From Termitomyces sp. T153 (Eukaryota > Basidiomycota > Agaricomycetes > Agaricales > Lyophyllaceae), in contig JACKQL020000073.1 of NCBI GenBank assembly GCA_018296165.2, positions 1 to 64,000 of the forward strand: a stretch of DNA of 64,000 nucleotides, in the 5' to 3' direction. Shown here one piece after another: positions 46,990-58,266 of the stretch (positions are counted from its first letter, which is position 1; each line of letters begins with the position of its first letter). The notes beneath the pieces are model-generated. The model ran no database searches, was not told where the DNA came from, and was given only the letters and a program-made list of their open reading frames with translations. A program made the translations under genes and the position numbers.

Positions 46990-48450
46990 CAAATTTTGTC
47001 TTGTAAAGCTGTCAATGTCACTTGATAAATTGGTTTGTTTACAAGATGTTGAGAAGGAGATGGGAGAGGAGGAGAAACTCTGTATCCAAAGCAGAAGGCA
47101 ACATAGGTGCACTTGATCTGTCAGAATCCCACATGAACCTATGTTTATACCTTTGTTCTTCTGATCCAACCATATCATACTGCCTCTTTATATCAGAGCT
47201 TTTTAACAAGTGAGGGCCTTGAGATCTCAATTCAGCAACTTTAATTGCTTCCACTGACTGAGGCACAATACTGATGTTGTTGATAACTGAGCTTTTAAGA
47301 CATTCATCAATGTCTTTAGCTCTATAAGCAGCATAGCATTTGCACAAAATATTGTGGTGATGAACACATGGACATGAGTCTGTTGTATATATTCATTTTG
47401 ACAAATTGCTGCTAATTGTTTACAAGGACCAAGCTGACTAGGTGCACTATGTTTAGTCCCAGTAAACAATGATGAAGAACTGAGAAGTTGAGATAAGAAA
47501 GGAATGTGAAGTTTGTTGCAGAAGAGATTCTAAGCATAGCAATCTCTTGTGTCAGCATCAAAACAAATTGCAATAGTAGCCCAATTTAGGATGGAACAAC
47601 AAAAATCAATAATACATGACCAACACTCAGTGAGCTCATCAGTTCAATGCTGATAGAGCATAAGTATGACTTCCATCCATGCATCAAATGTGTAAATCAG
47701 TCAGCTTCAGTACAAACAAGTCTCTAAGCCATAGCATGGTCTTTTTTATAAGTGAAAACCTGCCCAAAAAATCTTTTGGTTCATCATTATGATCATAGCC
47801 TTTGTTGAAAGTAGTGTAAAGCTTATCAAAGTTGACATAATGATCGAGAATGACAAGCTTCCACATTGCTCAAGATATTGGTTCCTTAAGTTGTTGAGAT
47901 TGAGCAAGGTTAATGAGGGTGTCCACCATCTTCTCTTTTACATATTCATGACATAAACCCCAGGTTTTAAAGAGATAAGAATCTTAATAACTCTCTCCTG
48001 TAATTCTGCAGGATGAGGAGTCATATCAACAACTAACTGAGGAATGGATAACTGGCTGGTCAATGACTTAATATTCTTCAATAGCTCAATGAGTTGCTTG
48101 AGAGGAATTGATGAAGATTGATCCTAAGGGGTGAGGGTATGCTTGAGCTTGGACTGCAATGCCTGTCAAGCTGTTGCCTCAACTGCCCAAGCATGAGCAT
48201 CTCCTATTTGATATTTGTTATAGTCACATTGTGGCAAAGTTTCACATGGCTGTCTTGCTTTTGTATTGTGCAATTCAACTCACTGCTTGACCTAATTGAC
48301 ATAATCATTAGCTTCAGCCACATTAAGACCAAGCTCTTTAAGAGCTTGGATGAACTCTAGTATTGTACATTTACTTTTGACTATCTTGTCAATAAATTTC
48401 TGACATTCAGTATAGATACTTTTGGCTTGAGCTGCTTTACAATGGTTGTC
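46990..48450 (-). pseudogene. gag-like ORF remnant of the Ngaro-type element
   Basis: The minus strand carries NFDKLYTTFNKGYDHNDEPK (47684-47866), ADTRDCYA, NKLHIPFLSQLL (about 47490-47560), then KQLAAICQNEY and a Cys/His array CPCVHHHNILCKC with YRAKDIDECLK (about 47290-47400). These resemble the gag-like/zinc-binding protein found next to Ngaro-type RT in Agaricomycetes. Open pieces are short, the longest being 47039-47347. Confidence 0.65.
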
Positions 48451-48570
48451 TTCAGATTCTCTTGTAAGATGCTTATTGAACTCACAACATAGTTTAATTC
48501 AACATTTTGAGAACTCTTGCCATGTTGAATCATGAGTGAGAGTTAATGATAAGGTCATTGAATAAGAAAT

Positions 48571-49095
48571 TGCATGTAAAAAGGTTATGACTATATGAAT
48601 AGATTTCTAGTATCAAGAAGTGTGATTAAAATGTTGCAAAAAGGCTGTACTGATCGACTGTATCTTACTGTAAAATAAATGAAGCTTCCTGAACAAGTTA
48701 AGACTTTGAGCTTGAATTAAAACTGTGATGGTTGGTAAAAAAACTCATCAACTGATAAGTGCAGAGGAACCTTACTTGAATTAGTGACAGGTAATGAAAA
48801 ACAAATAGATAAACTGCAGTGGTGGCAGTCACTACTCTGCAAAAAGTATGAGGCTGTTGGAAAAGTGGTGATAGAGAGAGCAACTCTGCACTCACATGCA
48901 AGACCATTGCATGGAAAAAATGCTGATTAAATGAAACCTCAGGCCCTAGTGCTTCCAACCCACTATCTGCTAATACCTTGGCACTGAGCTGGAAACAGAC
49001 ATTGGTAGGTTGATGAAACTGTAGTATGGATTCTTATTTATGCAAAGGCCTCCAAAAATGCTCTTTACTCTCAGAACCCACACCTACATTGATCA
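48571..49095 (-). repeat. A1 repeat of the Ngaro-type element (its 5' end)
   Basis: A direct repeat of 42853-43427, located upstream of all coding parts. The boundary at 49095 is where similarity to A2 ends (ACATTGATCA against ACATTAACA). Confidence 0.75.
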
Positions 49096-50989
49096 GTCAT
49101 TTGGTTGGCAAAGATTTAAGGGATCATTAGGATCAGTCAGCTGATTTTGTGTTGGGATCAACCTTACTTATAAAATACCAAATGGATTTGAAGATAGTTC
49201 TATTCAAGCCCTGAATACACCCTGAACACTCCATGACCTACCAAAAGAGTGGGTATGGGATCACTTTCATTAGGATGAAGAAGAAGTGCAACTCAACAAA
49301 CTTTGGTGCCCACTGCAAATTTTGTACTGCTGCAAAACTGGCAGAAATCTGAGCACAGGAAACATGAGCTGTAGCTGCTGGAATAATTGAAGTAGAATAA
49401 TCAGATTCAATTCTTCTATTTGATGGTGTGTCTACATATATCTATTTATTGCAACCTTGACTCAATAGTGAGACAGCCAAAAAAACGAACTGCATGCATG
49501 ACAGGAAAAATTGTGATTATGCTCAACTACCTTGTTCAGTGCTAGTACTGCCCACAAGACATCAAAAATCATGTCAAGAGAGAGAAAAAATGGAGATCAA
49601 GTAACCCAGATCATGATGATTCTAATAATGATACCTCCATTTTCACATTGGAGAAGCAATCAAGCTCTATCAAATGCTGTTACAAATCCTCAAAGAGGCA
49701 AAAATCATTTGTTGCTGAAGCAAAGAAGGCTTTTGTATTTGGTGCACAGCAGCAGATTGAATTTGAAGATCAGCTTCTTCACACCTGTGTCTCTGCTAGA
49801 CAGTCCTGGAATTCAATTATGGACCCTGAAGTCATCAAGCTCTTTTGTGATTATGCACCTAGCACACATTCTCCTAGCCATTATAAGCTATCTGGACCCA
49901 TTCTTCAGTGAATTTGATACTGAACAAACAAAAAGCATATTTGACCCATTTGTATGATCAGCCCTCAGAGCATAGAGCAGGTGAAAACCCTGCTAAGCTC
50001 ATAGAGACTGAGCTCAAATATTTCAAATCAATTGGTGTAAAGGTTATCAGAGTTGCCAAAGATGATAGAGGAGATGAGCAAAAGGCTCACTGTCTCATTC
50101 AAGAGAAATTTTCCTGGCTTCTTGTTTCTGCTTGCTTGAATCACCAGATATGTCTAAGTATATTCAAGGATGCTGCCTGCATACAGAATTCTCAAACCTC
50201 TACAGATTCCACTAATCCTTGCAGACTATAAAAAGGCAAATCCTATTGTTTTGACAGTCACAAATGAGTCTGCAGAGATTGTAAAGTGGTTTTAATAACC
50301 ATCTATATGCTTTTGGAATGTTCAACAAGGATATCCAAAAGTATATCTTTGCTTTTATCTTTTCTATTCTAACACATTGGAGTGCATTCTGCTGTTGTCT
50401 CAAACACTTTTCAGAGGTAAACAAACTGCTTATTATGACAGCTTCGAAATATTGTAACAAAATTCTGGAAATAGTTGGATCAAAAGCCAGAAGTAAACAA
50501 AAGGCTTACAAAATCCTGACTCATTTCAAGAATGATGCATGGTAGAACAAGATCATCATGTACATCAATGTCATATGGCTTTTTCTGTCTTTGGTTATTA
50601 TTGTGCAACATAGCATCAAAAGTCACATTGAACCATTAGCTATTGCTGTCAATATTGTATAATCACATTGTGCTCATACTTGGTAATGTCTTTTGAGTGT
50701 ACAGTGAAGTTTGAATCTGTAATTGCACTTCTTCTGATGCTAGCACTGAGTATGTATCCCATCCTGTGACTGCAATTCTGGAAAGTATTGAAACAAGTGA
50801 TAGCTTAAATGTGATCAAGATTTATACCTTGCTTGTTTTTGGCTCAATCCATTCATCAATCCTCAACTTTAAAATGATGACACTGTTGAAATCCTAATCA
50901 ACTAACAGCAGATATGTCCAGACATTAGTGACACCTAGATGCAATGTATAAGTAAGCTTATTCCCAGAGATGTATAAGCAAGACTCTAT
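49096..50989 (+). pseudogene. hAT transposase relic
   Basis: The plus strand reads a BED-finger-like start (WDHFH; AHCKFCTAAKLAEI at about 49245-49350), then KKAFVFGAQQQIEFEDQLLH, DPEVIKLFCDYAPSTHSPSH (49648-49911), ETELKYFKSIGVKVIRVAKD, EKFSWLLVSACLNHQICL (49908-50160), SILTHWSAFCCCLKHF (about 50370) and IEPLAIAVNIV (about 50625). This is the usual order of basidiomycete hAT transposases. Frameshifts and stops occur throughout. It stops at the TA where an orphan Tc1 end begins. Confidence 0.75.
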
Positions 50990-50991
50990 TA

Positions 50992-51017
50992 CAGTGGCTC
51001 AAAAAACTGTCCCAATA
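50992..51017 (+). repeat. orphan Tc1/mariner left terminal inverted repeat
   Basis: TA followed by CAGTGGCTCAAAAAACTGTC. This is the reverse complement of the right end of the Tc1 fragment at 5265-5290, with one extra A. No transposase follows; a solo LTR starts 8 bp later and Helitron sequence lies beyond it. Confidence 0.7.
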
Positions 51018-51025
51018 GTTGCCTA

Positions 51026-51462
51026 TGTAAGGGCAACCTCTGCAGGCTGTGGCTCAATCACACAACTGGCAGAGGGAGATCCAAAGTCTATTCAGTATCT
51101 ACAAGAAGTTCTAGCACTCTAGCTACTCACCTGGCAGAGGGAGATCCAAAGAGAACAAGTCTGAGGATCTCTAATGCCAGTGTTTGAAAAATTTACTGGA
51201 AGTCACATGACCAAGTCACATGCATTGACAGGCTAACCAATTACATGACCAACTGACTTGTCAGCCAGTCACATGACCCAAGCATGTACATCACAGGAGC
51301 AACACTTGTCTGAATTATGGACAGAGAACCAGTGCAACCTGAGGGCTAAAACTGGGACCAATAGATGAAGAAAGGGAAGGAGAATAAAGGAAAACTATAG
51401 TGGAGAGGATCTGACAGGAACTGGAGGAGGAGAAGGGGAAACAAGTGGGGCATCCCCTGATA
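51026..51462 (-). repeat. solo LTR, gypsy A family, 437 bp
   Basis: The plus strand reads TGTAAGGGCAACC...CCCTGATA. It is flanked by GCCTA on both sides (51021-51025 and 51463-51467), a perfect 5-bp target duplication. It carries the family's AGAACAAGTCT motif (reverse of AGACTTGTTCT) and is closest to the solo LTR at 12090-12530. Confidence 0.85.
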
Positions 51463-51519
51463 GCCTATGTCTAGCTTTGAGCATAGGAACTTTCCTCTCT
51501 GTAGCAGACCAATACCCCT

Positions 51520-52510
51520 CTTGGTTGAAGGCCAAGATGTGGTGCTGCCTTATTGCTAGAGGGTAGTAGAACTGCATATTCAAGGTTCAAAATCCCCATT
51601 TCTGCTCTGGATACATCCATTGCCAATATCAAGAGAGGAATTCAGTTGTCTCAACTCCTACTCCAGACCAAAGTTGTCATCTAGGATGAAGTCCCAATGC
51701 AACACAAAAATGCCATTGACTCTGTGGATTGAGGGTTTAGAGACATCTTGGAAAAGAATGTGCCTTTTAGTGGAGTGACTGTAGTGTTTGGAGGAGATTT
51801 TAGGCAAACTCTTCTAGTTATCCAACAAGGACTCAGGCAGCAGATGATTGCTGCTTCACTCAAAAGAGGAAGACTTTGGGATCAGATTCAAGTCCACTAC
51901 TTGGTTCAAAACATGAGATTGGATCAGACTCCTGATAATATTGCTTATGCAGCTTGGTTATTGGATGTTGGTGCTGGAAAAAACCTTGGGCCTGGAGAAA
52001 CAGTACAACTTCCAGAAACCATGATCTGTGATGACAATTCTGTCACTGGATTGATCTCTTCCACTTATCCTCATATTGATCACCATCAAGATGATCAGTA
52101 TTATCTGGACCATACCATCCTTTCTGGCAAGGACTCTGATGTAGAGAATATCAACTCTAAAGTTCTGCAGAAATGTCCAGGAGAAGAGAAAATCTTGCAG
52201 AGTGCAGACTCTGTCATATCTGATGATGGGAATCCTAACGGTCTTGCATTGTATCCAATGGAATACCTCAACTCTCTCAGAGCCAGCAGTTTTCCCTTGG
52301 CTAAATTGGCTCTGAAGATTGCTGTTTCTGTCATGCTGCTTAGGAATCTGGATACAACCAAAGAACTTTGCAATGGGACAAGAATGATTGTCACTCACAT
52401 CAGCACCAGAGTTCTCAGATGTAGGATCATCAGTGGAGATGCCAAGTTTGCAGGATCAATTGATTTGATTCCAAGAATCAACATTATTGCTAATGCCCTC
52501 TTTGCTATAT
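51520..52510 (+). pseudogene. Helitron PIF1-like helicase fragment
   Basis: The plus strand encodes AALLLEGSRTAYSRFKIPIS (51540-51600), a degraded DEVPM Walker B region with an in-frame stop (near 51680), then an open frame from 51748: VPFSGVTVVFGGDFRQTLLV, LRQQMIAASLKRGRLWDQ, FPLAKLALKIAVSVMLLRNL and CNGTRMIVTHI. These are PIF1-like helicase motifs of Helitrons, which move as rolling-circle transposons. Similarity ends at about 52500 (IANA). The C-terminal helicase piece and the Rep domain are missing here; a C-terminal piece of the same kind lies at 62943-63280 on the other strand. Confidence 0.8.
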
Positions 52511-52682
52511 CTAGCCTTAGTATTGTTTTGCTAGTATTCCTTATCTAGCAACCTTAGTTCTGCTCTAGTTAGGTTTATCTACGGAGTCTCTCCTTCCCTA
52601 TTTGCTATTGCCATTGACTGACCTTGCACTAGCTTTCTAGGACCTAGCTTGATTTGCAACTCTCATTTTCTATGGCCCATTC

Positions 52683-53044
52683 TGTTAGAATTGCTTATTG
52701 CATTCTACTATGGATGATCAGCATTCACTCCAAGTTCATTTAACACATGTTTAGCCCGCTTCCTTTCATTTCTATTGAATTCAATCACATGTACCTTCCA
52801 TGTGATTATCTTTCTATTCAATTCACTTTCATGTGATTGTCTCTCTATTCAATTCAATCACATGGATTCTCTTCTATTCAGTTACATTACAGTATATATA
52901 GATAATGTAGAAGCCTGAAGTCCCCACTCAGTTTCTGACTCTGGACTTCAGGTTAGTGTGTTACACTTCAATATACTCAGTTTCTGACTCTGGACTTCAG
53001 CTTTAGTGACTATTCAGTCCCCTGTGCTTTGCCTGTCTTCAACA
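52683..53044 (+). repeat. 5' LTR of copia-2, 362 bp
   Basis: TGTTAGAATTGC...TCTTCAACA. It contains tandem units built on TTCAATTCACTTTCATGTGA, a TATATATA box (about 52893) and CTCAGTTTCTGACTCTGGAC twice. Confidence 0.92.
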
Positions 53045-53056
53045 GGTTATGGGCCC
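53045..53056 (+). other. primer-binding site of copia-2
   Basis: GGTTATGGGCCC directly follows the LTR. It is complementary, with about one mismatch, to the anticodon arm of initiator tRNA-Met (GGGCUCAUAACC), the half-tRNA primer used by many fungal and insect copia elements. Confidence 0.65.
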
Positions 53057-53478
53057 TGGCCTCTAAAGCTTGAGTCCGAAGTTTTTGTCATTTTGATTTG
53101 CTTTGTGTCTGTGCTATAGTCCTTATAGTGGTTGCAGCTCCTTTAGATACATAGACTCTGAACTATTGGATAGTCACCCTTAAGTGGGGCTGCTTTATCT
53201 CACCAGTGAAGCCTGACACGCCTAACTGGGAGGTGTTACAATTGCAGAGTCTGCAGTTAGTTAGTTAGCTTTACTATACCTCACCTTCCTGCTGCACCAC
53301 TCCTGAGGACCTTGCAGGAACCCTGCCAGTTTGACTGGATTGTGGCTGTATTCCTTCTGGCACACCAGACCTTAGCACTCTATTATTGCTTTTAAAGCAC
53401 TTTCAAACCCATTTTTGACTGCATTCTGCAACTCCACACTTTATTATTCAATCTACACTCCAAATCACCTCTTCCAAC

Positions 53479-54261
53479 ATGCCTACATCTATTCCAACCT
53501 TCACCAAACTCAATTCCCACAACTATAACTCATGGGTTGGTGAAATCGAAGCTTATCTTTGCTCCCAAAATGCCTGGATGCCTATCTCCATGCCTTCTTT
53601 GGCTCCTCAACTCTCTGAAAACCCTACATCAGAGGAAAAAAGAGAATACAGAGAATGGCAGAAAGAGGCCAATGTTGCATCTGGTCTGATTTATTTGATG
53701 GTGGAGGATGATCAAAGAATCCATCTCAATGATTATAAAGACCAACCAGACAAGATGTGGGAAGCTTTGAAGCAGATACACATGCAGCAACGCCCTGGCA
53801 CATGCTTTAATGCCTATGATGACTTGTTCTCTATTAGAAAAGGAGAGGAGGAGAATTTGCAGACTCTAATCAACAGAGTTGAGACTGCAATGAAGAAAAT
53901 CCAGGATTTGCACCCAAAAGACTTTGATATTGCCAAATTAGACAATGAACTAGCATCTATGGCATTGATAAGGGCGCTTCCTGATGATTTTTCAGCATTT
54001 GTATCCACTCTCCTTCTCAAAGATGACCTTGACAAGGCCAAAATCCATCAGGCCTTTGTTACAGAAGAAACACAACGTCGTCGTCGCTCTGATGAGTCTG
54101 CTGCTGCTATAATTGCTATGAGTACTGCATTAGCCAAAGTTACCTGTGACTTTTGCACCTTGCAAGGCCATACACAAGCTAATTGCTACAAATACAAAGC
54201 AGCTCAGCAGCAAGCAAAGCAGCAGACAAAATTTCGCAACAAAAGAGGCAGAAAGGGCTAG
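53479..54261 (+). CDS. copia-2 gag
   Basis: 260 codons from MPTSIPTFTKLNSHNYNSWV. A UBN2/copia gag domain spans about residues 10-190 (EIEAYLCSQNAWM, DKMWEALKQIHMQQRPGTCF) and is followed by a zinc knuckle CDFCTLQGHTQANC (about 223-236). The frame ends at TAG 54259-54261. The decayed copy at about 60050 has CAG here, so this stop is a C-to-T change and gag was once joined to pol. Confidence 0.85.
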   Translation: MPTSIPTFTKLNSHNYNSWVGEIEAYLCSQNAWMPISMPSLAPQLSENPTSEEKREYREWQKEANVASGLIYLMVEDDQRIHLNDYKDQPDKMWEALKQIHMQQRPGTCFNAYDDLFSIRKGEEENLQTLINRVETAMKKIQDLHPKDFDIAKLDNELASMALIRALPDDFSAFVSTLLLKDDLDKAKIHQAFVTEETQRRRRSDESAAAIIAMSTALAKVTCDFCTLQGHTQANCYKYKAAQQQAKQQTKFRNKRGRKG

Positions 54262-57200
54262 GAACAAGCTAATGCAGCTTTCAATGATGACAAGTCCAAG
54301 AAAGATGATGCAGAATTTGCTGGAAATGCAAATACTTGTTTACCGGATCATTCAGATCCCTCTCTTCCCATACAACCTGAAGCTGACTTCAATTGGATTG
54401 TAGACTCAGGAGCCACTTGCCACATGACCCCACATTGAAATTGGGTCCAAAATTATGCTCCCTATCAGACTCCAGTCAGGTTAGCTGATAACAGCATTGT
54501 TTACTCAGCTGGGATTGGAACAGTTGTATTCTATCCAGTTGTAAATGGGAAGAAAATCTGGTCTTTAGAGTTCCACAGAGTCTTGCATGTTCCATTACTT
54601 GGAAATAATCTCTTGTCCTGTATATATTTGACTAGAAACAAAGGCTACAACATTCATATTGACAAACAAGCCATGCATTTCTGGTTGAATGGAAAAGAGT
54701 TATTCTGTGCTACAATCAACTCCAATAATTCTGCTTATTTGGATGGTTGTACTGCACCTATTTTGGAGTCTGCTCATCTTACCAGCACATTACCACTTGA
54801 TCTGACACTTTGGCATTGCAGATTTGCTCATCATAACTATGCTGATGTCAAAAAGATGATCAATAACAAGTTGGTAGTTGGTTTGGACTTGAATTCTGCT
54901 GCAAAGCCTGATCCCATCTGTGAACCTTGTTTGGCTGGCAAAATGTGCTCTAATCCTTTTCCTTCTTCCAGTAGTCGTGCATCTAAACCATTAGAATTGA
55001 TCCACAGTGATGTACATGGCCCTCTTCCAGTCACTGCAATGGGGGGCTTTCATTATTGAATCACATTCATTGATGATTGCACAAGCTTTAAAGCTGCTAT
55101 GGCTCTGAAGAAGAAAAGTGAAGCATTCAATGCCTTTAAGACATTCAAAGCTTATGCAGAGAATGCTCTAGATGCCAAAATCAAGGCTATACAAGATGAT
55201 AAAGGTGGAGAGCACATGTCAAAGGAGTTTATTGCATACACTGATGCTTGTGGAATCAGAAGGAGGCACACAACTTGCAACAGACCTCAGCAGAATGGTG
55301 CTGCTGAGAGAGCAAATAGAACACTCTCTGAGGACATCACTGCAATGCTCAATGAATCAGGTCTACCAGCCTCATTCTGGGCACATTGCCTTCATGCTCA
55401 GATTCACATTCTGAATCGACTTCCAACTGCATCTCAGTCAATTACTCCTTATGAGGGATGGTACAAGCGTAAACCAAATGTCTCTAGTCTCAGAGTCTGG
55501 GGATGTAGAGCATATGTCTATATACAAAGGGATAAGCGCAACTCTTTACAGTCTCACATGGAAAAATGCATCTTCATTGGATATCCTCCTGGTTATAAAG
55601 GATGGTTATTTTACAATCCTGAGACCAAGAAGACTGTAATTTCTGAAAGAGCAGAGTTTGATGAATGCTTATTGCCTGGTTTGTGCTTAACTAGGCCAGT
55701 AATACCTCCTACACCTCCTTTACTACCTGTGGATCTATCAGTCCTACCTGAAAGTGCATCCCCCAATCAAAGTGCAATGTTTGAGTTACCTGCTCTTGAA
55801 AATGAAGAGGAAGAACGATTTGTTCTCCAAGTGCCAGCTATACCTCCTGCACATCCTAAGCTTCCTATACCTGCACGCCCTATAACACCACCACCAGCTG
55901 CTCCAGCACCTCCTAGACCTCGCCCAAATTGAGCTAGACACCATTCAGCTCAGCTACCAGATCAACAACCACCAGCTCAAATTCCTGCTCCTCCATCACC
56001 TCCCCTTGCTCTGAGATGCTCTAAACACAATGTACAGCCTCCAAGAGATTGGTGGGTAGTACAACATCAGGAACCAGTCCAGGACAGTTCTGATGAGAAA
56101 GAAGAGCAAGTCCAAGCTGAATTGGATCTGGGGTCTGATCTTGAACCTGATCCAGAACCACTTGACCCTGGTTTTGAGGATGTTCAATTTGCTGGAATGG
56201 CTACTTCTTCAGATCCTAGGACATTCAAGCAAGCTATGAAGTCTGTGGATGCTGAGAAGTGGTATCAAGCTGCAGTTGATGAGTATATCTCATTGGTAGC
56301 TAATGGGACTTGGGAGGAGTGTGACTTGCCTGAAGGCAAGAAAGCAATTGGCTGTGGATGGGTGTTTCACATCAAGCACAATGCAGATGGCTCAATTGAG
56401 CACTTTAAAGCTAGACTTGTTGCAAAGGGTTATGCACAACATCCTGGCATTGATTATAACAAAGTTTTTGCACCAACATTTCGACCTGCATCTTTGCACC
56501 TTATCCTTGCTATTGCTGGCATAGAGGACATGGAATTGCACTCTGTGGATGTCACTTCTGCTTTCCCCAATGGAGATCTGGAAGAAGATATCTATATGCT
56601 TCAACCAGAAGGGTTTCAGAATGGAAAGAAGGTACTCAGGCTCAAGAAGTCACTTTATGGTCTAAAACAAGCAGGCAGACAGTGGAACAAGAAGCTACAT
56701 GGAGCATTATCATCAATGGGCTTCAAAAGACTTGAATCTGACCGCTCTATCTATCTCTATATCAGAGGAGAAGTCAAGATCATTGTGCCCATCTATATTG
56801 ATGACATTACACTTGCTTCAAAATCTACTGCTGCACTTGACTCTGCTGTTGATGACCTCAAAAAGCACTTCAAAATCTGTGACTTGGGCCCTTCCCACTT
56901 CCTTCTAGGTGTTCAGATACACAGAAACCGCTCTAAACGCTCTATTTCACTCTCACAACGTCAATACATTGTTGACATGTTGGAGCGCTATAAAATGAGC
57001 GATTGCAATCCAGTATCTACTCCAATGACACCTGGAATCAAACTCTCTAAAGCCATGACACCACAGAATGAAGCAGAAGAGGAGGAGATGAGCAATGTGC
57101 CTTATTTAAATGCAATTGGTTCACTGCAGTATTTGGCTACTATGACAAGGCCAGATATTGCTTATGCAGTCTCATGCCTTGGACGCTTCAATTCCTCTCT

Positions 57201-57762
57201 AGGACCCAAGCATTGGGCTGCAGTCAAGCATTTATTATACTATTGCAAAGGCACAATGGATTATAGACTCCATTTTAATGCTGACACTGGCATTCAACCC
57301 TTTACTACATTCTGTGATGCCTCACATGGAGATTGTCCTGATTCCAGCCGCTCTACTGGTGGTTATCTAACTACAATTGGTGGTGGAGCTATTGGATGGA
57401 GTAGCAAGCTTCAATCAGTTGTTGCCTTATCCACAACTGAAGCAGAATACATTGCTGCTGTAGAAGCTGGCAAAGAAATCATCTGGATGTGGAATATTCT
57501 ACATGAAATGGGATACTCTTCTACTGCTCCATCTCCCATGCTGATTGACAATCAATCTGCAGTCAGTGTTACCAAGAATCCAGAACACCATGGACAAATG
57601 AAACACCTTGACCTCAGCTTCTATTGGCTCAGAGATGCAGTTGATCAGCAGAAATTGATTCCTCATCATATTCCTGGAACAGAACAAGTGGCAGATCTAC
57701 TCACAAAACCACTTCCTCTACTCAAAGTGGAATTCTGCAGACAGGGAATGGGGATTTACTAG
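54262..57762 (+). pseudogene. copia-2 pol (protease, integrase, RT, RNase H) with three stops
   Basis: Protease DSGATCHMTPH (54403-54435); GAG-pre-integrase LTLWHCRFAHHNYADVKKMI (about 54805-54865) and CEPCLAGKMC; integrase HSDVHGPLP, then FIDDCTSFKAAMALKKKSEA, RPQQNGAAERANRTL (about 55285). A proline-rich linker ends at about 55930. RT is open 56122-57762 and includes GWVFHIKHNADGSIEHFKAR and an intact YIDDITLAS box (about 56800). RNase H includes TFCDASHGDCPDSSRSTGGY and LSTTEAEYIAA. The C-terminus is near 57760. Stops inside are TGA 54436-54438, TGA 55057-55059 and TGA 55930-55932. The RT/RNase H part could still be translated if an internal start were used. Confidence 0.88.
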
Positions 57763-57786
57763 CTTATTCAAGCTTGGAGATTGACT

Positions 57787-57800
57787 GGATCAGGGGGGAG
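57787..57800 (+). other. polypurine tract of copia-2
   Basis: GGATCAGGGGGGAG directly before the 3' LTR, the plus-strand primer position of LTR retrotransposons. Confidence 0.8.
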
Positions 57801-58266
57801 TGTTAGAATTGCTTATTGCATTCTACTATGGATGATCAGCATTCACTCCAAGTTCATTTAACACATGTTTAGTCCGCTTCCTTTCATTTCTATTGAATTC
57901 AATCACATGTACCTTCCATGTGATTATCTTTCTATTCAATTCAATCACATGTACCTTCCATGTGATTGTCTTCCTATTCAATTCACTTCCATGTGATTGT
58001 CTTTCTATTCAATTCACTTCCATGTGATTGTCTTTCTATTCAATTCACTTTCATGTGATTGTCTCTCTATTCAATTCAATCACATGGATTCTCTTCTATT
58101 CAGTTACATTACAGTATATATAGATAATGTAGAAGCCTGAAGTCCCCACTCAGTTTCTGACTCTGGACTTCAGGTTAGTGTGTTACACTTCAATATACTC
58201 AGTTTCTGACTCTGGACTTCAGCTTTAGTGACTATTCAGTCCCCTGTGCTTTGCCTGTCTTCAACA
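57801..58266 (+). repeat. 3' LTR of copia-2, 466 bp
   Basis: Co-linear with the 5' LTR but 104 bp longer, through extra tandem units of the CATGTGATTGTCTTTCTATT type (about 57905-58070). One substitution lies outside the array (TAGTCC against TAGCCC). Confidence 0.92.

Larger units (their letters stand above)
42650..49095 (-). mobile_element. Ngaro/DIRS-type tyrosine-recombinase retrotransposon (degraded)
   Basis: Read on the minus strand the order is A1 (49095-48571), gag-like region, RT/RNase H, tyrosine recombinase, B1 (about 43580-43428), A2 (43427-42853), B2 (42852-42650). The A copies are about 550 bp direct repeats and the B copies share a clear core. The split direct repeat A1-ORFs-B1-A2-B2 is the hallmark of Ngaro elements, which integrate with a tyrosine recombinase instead of a DDE integrase. 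All coding parts carry stops. A solo LTR (45782-46556) interrupts the RT. Domain identification rests on remembered family motifs, but the three domains and the repeat layout agree. Confidence 0.82.
52683..58266 (+). mobile_element. nearly intact Ty1/copia retrotransposon (copia-2), 5,584 bp
   Basis: It has two LTRs (52683-53044 and 57801-58266), a tRNA-type primer-binding site, gag, pol and a polypurine tract. The LTRs differ by one substitution and by copy number of an internal tandem repeat, so insertion is recent. The flanks do not match (CATTC left, GATAT right), so either the element arose by recombination or the site was rearranged. Four nonsense codons interrupt the frame. Confidence 0.92.
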
